Below, in pieces: positions 41,378 to 44,263 of a DNA stretch of 44,263 nt. The stretch spans positions 1 through 44,263 of the forward strand of contig JBBHKE010002448.1 of NCBI GenBank assembly GCA_037447655.1, in the 5' to 3' direction. Both the position numbers and the translations under genes were made by a program. Source of the DNA: Zygnema cylindricum. Its lineage: Eukaryota; Streptophyta; Zygnematophyceae; Zygnematales; Zygnemataceae. Positions within the stretch are counted from its first letter, which is position 1, and every line of letters begins with the position of its first letter. The notes beneath the pieces are model-generated. The model ran no database searches. It was not told the origin of the DNA and saw nothing but the letters and a program-made list of their open reading frames with translations.

Positions 41378-44263
41378 AATTTAGATAAATATTCCTGTTA
41401 TCGTTAACTATTTGTGTAATTTAGATAACAATTTTTGATATCACTTACTGTTTGTGTAATTTAGGTAACAATTCATGTTAGCGCTAACTGTTTGTGTTAT
41501 TTAGGTAACAATTCTTATTATCCCTAATTGTTTGCGTAATTTAGGTAACAATTCTTGTTATCGCTGATTATTTGTGTAATTAAGGTAACAATTTTTGTTA
41601 TCCCAAACAATTTGTGTGAGTTAGATAACAACTCATGTTAGCGCTAATAGTTTGTGTAATTTAGATAACAGTTCCTGTTATTGCTAACAGTTTGTGTAAT
41701 TTAGATTACAATTCTTGGTATCGCTAAAAGTTTGTGTAATTTAGAAAACAATTCCTATGATCGCTAACACTTTGTGTAATTTAGGTTATAATTCCTGTTA
41801 GCCCTACTAGTTTGTGTCAGTTAGGTAACAATTACTCTTATAGCTAATAGTTTGTGTAAGTTAGGTAACAATTCTTGTTAGCGCTAACACTTTGTGTAAG
41901 TTAGATAACAATTCTTGTTAGCGCTAATAGTTTGTGTATATTAATGTAACATTTCTTGTTATCGCTAATTGTTTGTGTAATTTAGGTAACAATTCCTGTT
42001 ATCGCTAACTATTTGTGTAATTTAGAAAACAATTCTTGTTATCGCTAATTGTTTGTGTAATTAGATAACTATTCTTGTTAGCGCTAATTGTTTGTGTAAT
42101 TTTTGTAACAATTCTTGTTTTCGCTAACAATTTGTATAATTTAGGTAACAATTTTTGTTATCTCTAACAGTATCTATAATTTAGGTATTAATTCTTGTTA
42201 TTGCTAATTGTTTTTGTGTTTTAGGTAACAATTATTTTTATCACTAATAATTTGTGTAGTTTAGATAACAATTACTGTTAGCGCTAAGAGTTTGTGTAAG
42301 TTAGGTAACAATACCATTTATCGCTAATTGTTTGTATAAGTTAGGTAACAATTCCTGTTATCGCTAACTGTTTGTGTAATTTAGGTAATAATTCTTGTTA
42401 TCGCTAATTGTTTCTGCAATTTAGGTAAAAATTCTTGTTATGCTAAAATGTTTTGTAATTTAGGTAACAATTCTTCTTATCGCTAACAGTTTGTGTAAGT
42501 TAGGTAACCATTCTTATAAGCGGTAACAGTTTGTGTAAGTTAGATAACAATTTTTGTTAGCGCTAACTGTTTCTCTAATTAAGGTAACAATTCTTGTTAT
42601 CGCAAACAGTTTGTGTAATTAGAAAAATATTTCTGTTATCGTTAATTGTTTGTGTAATTTAGGTAACAATTTTTGATAATGCTTACTATTTGTGTAATTT
42701 AGGTAACAATTTCTCTAATCGCTTAAAGTTTGTATAAGTGAGATAACAATTCCTTTTAGCGTTAACAGTTTGTGTAAGTTAGGTAACAATTCCTCTTATT
42801 GCTAACCGTTTAACCATTCCTATTAGCGCTAACAGTTTGTGTTAGTTAGATTACATTTCTTGTAAGCGCTAAATGTTTCTCTAATTAAGGTAACAATTAT
42901 TGTTATCGCAAACAGTTTGTGTCAGAATTACTGTTATTTATCTGAAACAGTTTTAGATAAATATTCTTGTTATGGTTCACTGTTTGTGTAATTTAGGTAA
43001 CAATTTTTGATATCGCTTACTGTTTGTGTAATTTAGGTAACAATTTCTGTTATCGCTAACTGTTTTTGTAATTTAGGTAACAATTATTGTTATCGCTAAC
43101 AGTTTGTTTAATTTAGGAAACAATTCCTGTTAGTGCTAACTCTTTGTGCAATTATCTAACAGTTCTTGTTATCGCTAATTGTTTGTGTAATTTAGGTAAC
43201 AATTCTTGTTATCGCTGATTGTTTGTGTAATTAAGGTAACAATTTTTGTTATCCCTAACAGTTTGTGTGAGTTAGATAACAACTCATATTAGCGCTAACA
43301 GTTTGTGTAATTTAGATTACAGTTCCTATTATTGCTAACAGTTTGTGTAATTTAGATTACAATTCCTGGTATCGCTAACAGTTTGTGTAATTTAGATAAC
43401 AATTCGTATTATCGCTAACAGTTTGTAAAATTTAGGTAAGAATTCCCTTTATCGCTAACTGTTTGTGTAAGTTAGGTAACAATTCCTGTTAGCGATAAAA
43501 GTTTGTGTAATTTAGGTATCAATTCCTCTTATAGCTAACAGTTAGGTAACAATTCCTCTTATAGCTAACAGTTTGAGTAATTTAGGTAACAATTCCTGTT
43601 ATCGCTAACAATTCGTGTAATTTAGGTAACAATTCATGTTATCGCTTACTGATTGTGTAAGATAGGTAACCATTCTTCTAGCTCTAACAATTTGTGTAAG
43701 TTAGATAACAATTCTTGTTATCGCTAATACTTTGTGTAATTTAGGTTACAATTCTTGTTATCGCTAACTGTTTGTGTAAGTTAGATAACAATTCCTGGTA
43801 TCGCTAACAGTTTCTATAATTAAGGTAATAATTATTGTCACTGCTAACAGTTTGTGTAAATTAGATAACAATTCCTGTTAGCGATAATAGTTTGTGTCAC
43901 TTAGGTAACAATTCTTCTTATAGGTAACAGTTTGTGGAAGTTAGGTAACATTTCTTGTTAGCGCTAACTGTTTGTGTAATGTAGGAAACAATTCTTGTTA
44001 TCGCTAATTGTTTGTGCAATTTAGGTAACAATTTTTGTTAGCGCTAAAAGTTTGTGTAGTTTAGATAACAATTCCACTAATTGCAAAATGTTTGTGTTAT
44101 TTAGATAACAATTCTTGTTATCGCTAATTGTTTTTCTGTAATTTAGGTAACAATTTTTGTTATCGCTAACAGTTTGTGTAAGTTAGAAAACAATTTTTGT
44201 TATCGCTAACACTTTGTATAATTTAGGTTACAATTCCTATTATCGCTAACAGTTTGTGTAAGT
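41307..44263. repeat. 40-bp satellite array, segment 4 (runs off window)
   Basis: About 74 monomers continue superunit U4 to the end of the window. There is slightly more irregularity than elsewhere: a short monomer at 42,810-42,820 (CCGTTTAACCATTCC), a disrupted unit at 42,920-42,955 and a 28-bp duplication of TAGCTAACAGTTAGGTAAC type near 43,530-43,570. Confidence 0.95.

Larger units (their letters stand above)
37285..44263. repeat. Satellite superunit U4, incomplete in window
   Basis: U4 starts with the same CTGTTAGCGC...TTTAGTAAC landmark and GGTACC at 37,353. It is interrupted by the foreign segment 40,349-41,306 and continues to the window end. After the interruption the order AATATCGCAAAC, TTTTTGATATC, GTGTGAGTTAGATAACAACTC and TTCCACTAATTGC matches 13.8-14.8 kb and 27.98-28.96 kb. 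Monomers in U4 after 41.3 kb are more diverged from U1 and U3 than those two are from each other. Confidence 0.72.

Noticed and set aside
482-44263. Telomeric or interstitial telomere repeat, because TTTAGG occurs in each monomer
   Set aside because: TTTAGGTAAC is part of a 40-bp unit; no tandem TTTAGGG occurs. The only telobox is the isolated AAACCCTAA in the LTRs.
482-44263. Centromeric satellite
   Set aside because: Higher-order structure and embedded LTR elements are compatible with a centromere, but a 40-bp monomer is atypical and sequence alone cannot show CENH3 association.
482-44263. Coding tandem repeat (repetitive protein)
   Set aside because: A 40-bp period shifts frame each monomer, and TAA/TAG occur in all frames within about 120 bp in typical monomers.

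Overview
This is repeat-dominated eukaryotic nuclear DNA, almost certainly from a flowering plant. About 32.8 kb of the 44.3 kb is one AT-rich 40-bp tandem satellite (roughly 820 monomers by length). It is interrupted by two complete LTR retrotransposons and one unexplained 0.96-kb foreign segment. I see no intact host gene, rRNA, tRNA, CRISPR array or bacterial-type feature. A plant source is inferred from the Ty1/copia polyprotein, and from primer-binding sites complementary to the anticodon arm of initiator tRNA-Met as I recall its sequence.

Layout: 1-481 is non-satellite DNA with three ~40-bp GCAGCTGCG-led repeats grading into a CTG/GCTGC-rich tract. 482-16,865 is satellite. 16,866-20,436 is a 3.57-kb + strand LTR element with 1,337-bp LTRs, a TAAGT target duplication, nearly identical LTRs and no coding capacity. 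20,437-29,148 is satellite. 29,149-35,595 is a 6.45-kb minus-strand Ty1/copia element with 1,049-bp LTRs, a GTAAC target duplication and a gag-pol with at least nine lesions. 35,596-40,348 is satellite. 40,349-41,306 is the foreign segment with promoter-like sequence and a short ATG-led frame running into the satellite. 41,307-44,263 is satellite leaving the window.

The satellite is layered. The 40-bp monomer carries overlapping inverted repeats. Monomers form local multimers of 7, 8, 9, 20 and 32 units. From about 9.1 kb rightward they form superunits of about 6.0-6.3 kb, marked by a recurring ATTAGGTAAC/GGTACC-containing stretch at 10.74, 16.76, 24.49 and 37.29 kb. The block 9.1-22.5 kb is repeated at 22.9-39.5 kb. 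Each retrotransposon sits in only one copy, and the other copy holds the unoccupied site.

The two retrotransposons have unrelated LTRs, yet both carry one spacer base followed by GTTATGGGCCCAC after the 5' LTR. This is the complement of the iMet anticodon stem-loop, as in Drosophila copia half-tRNA priming, not the usual 3'-end site. This shared primer site is the most distinctive biological signal here. It suggests, without proving, that the non-coding element is mobilised by copia-type machinery.
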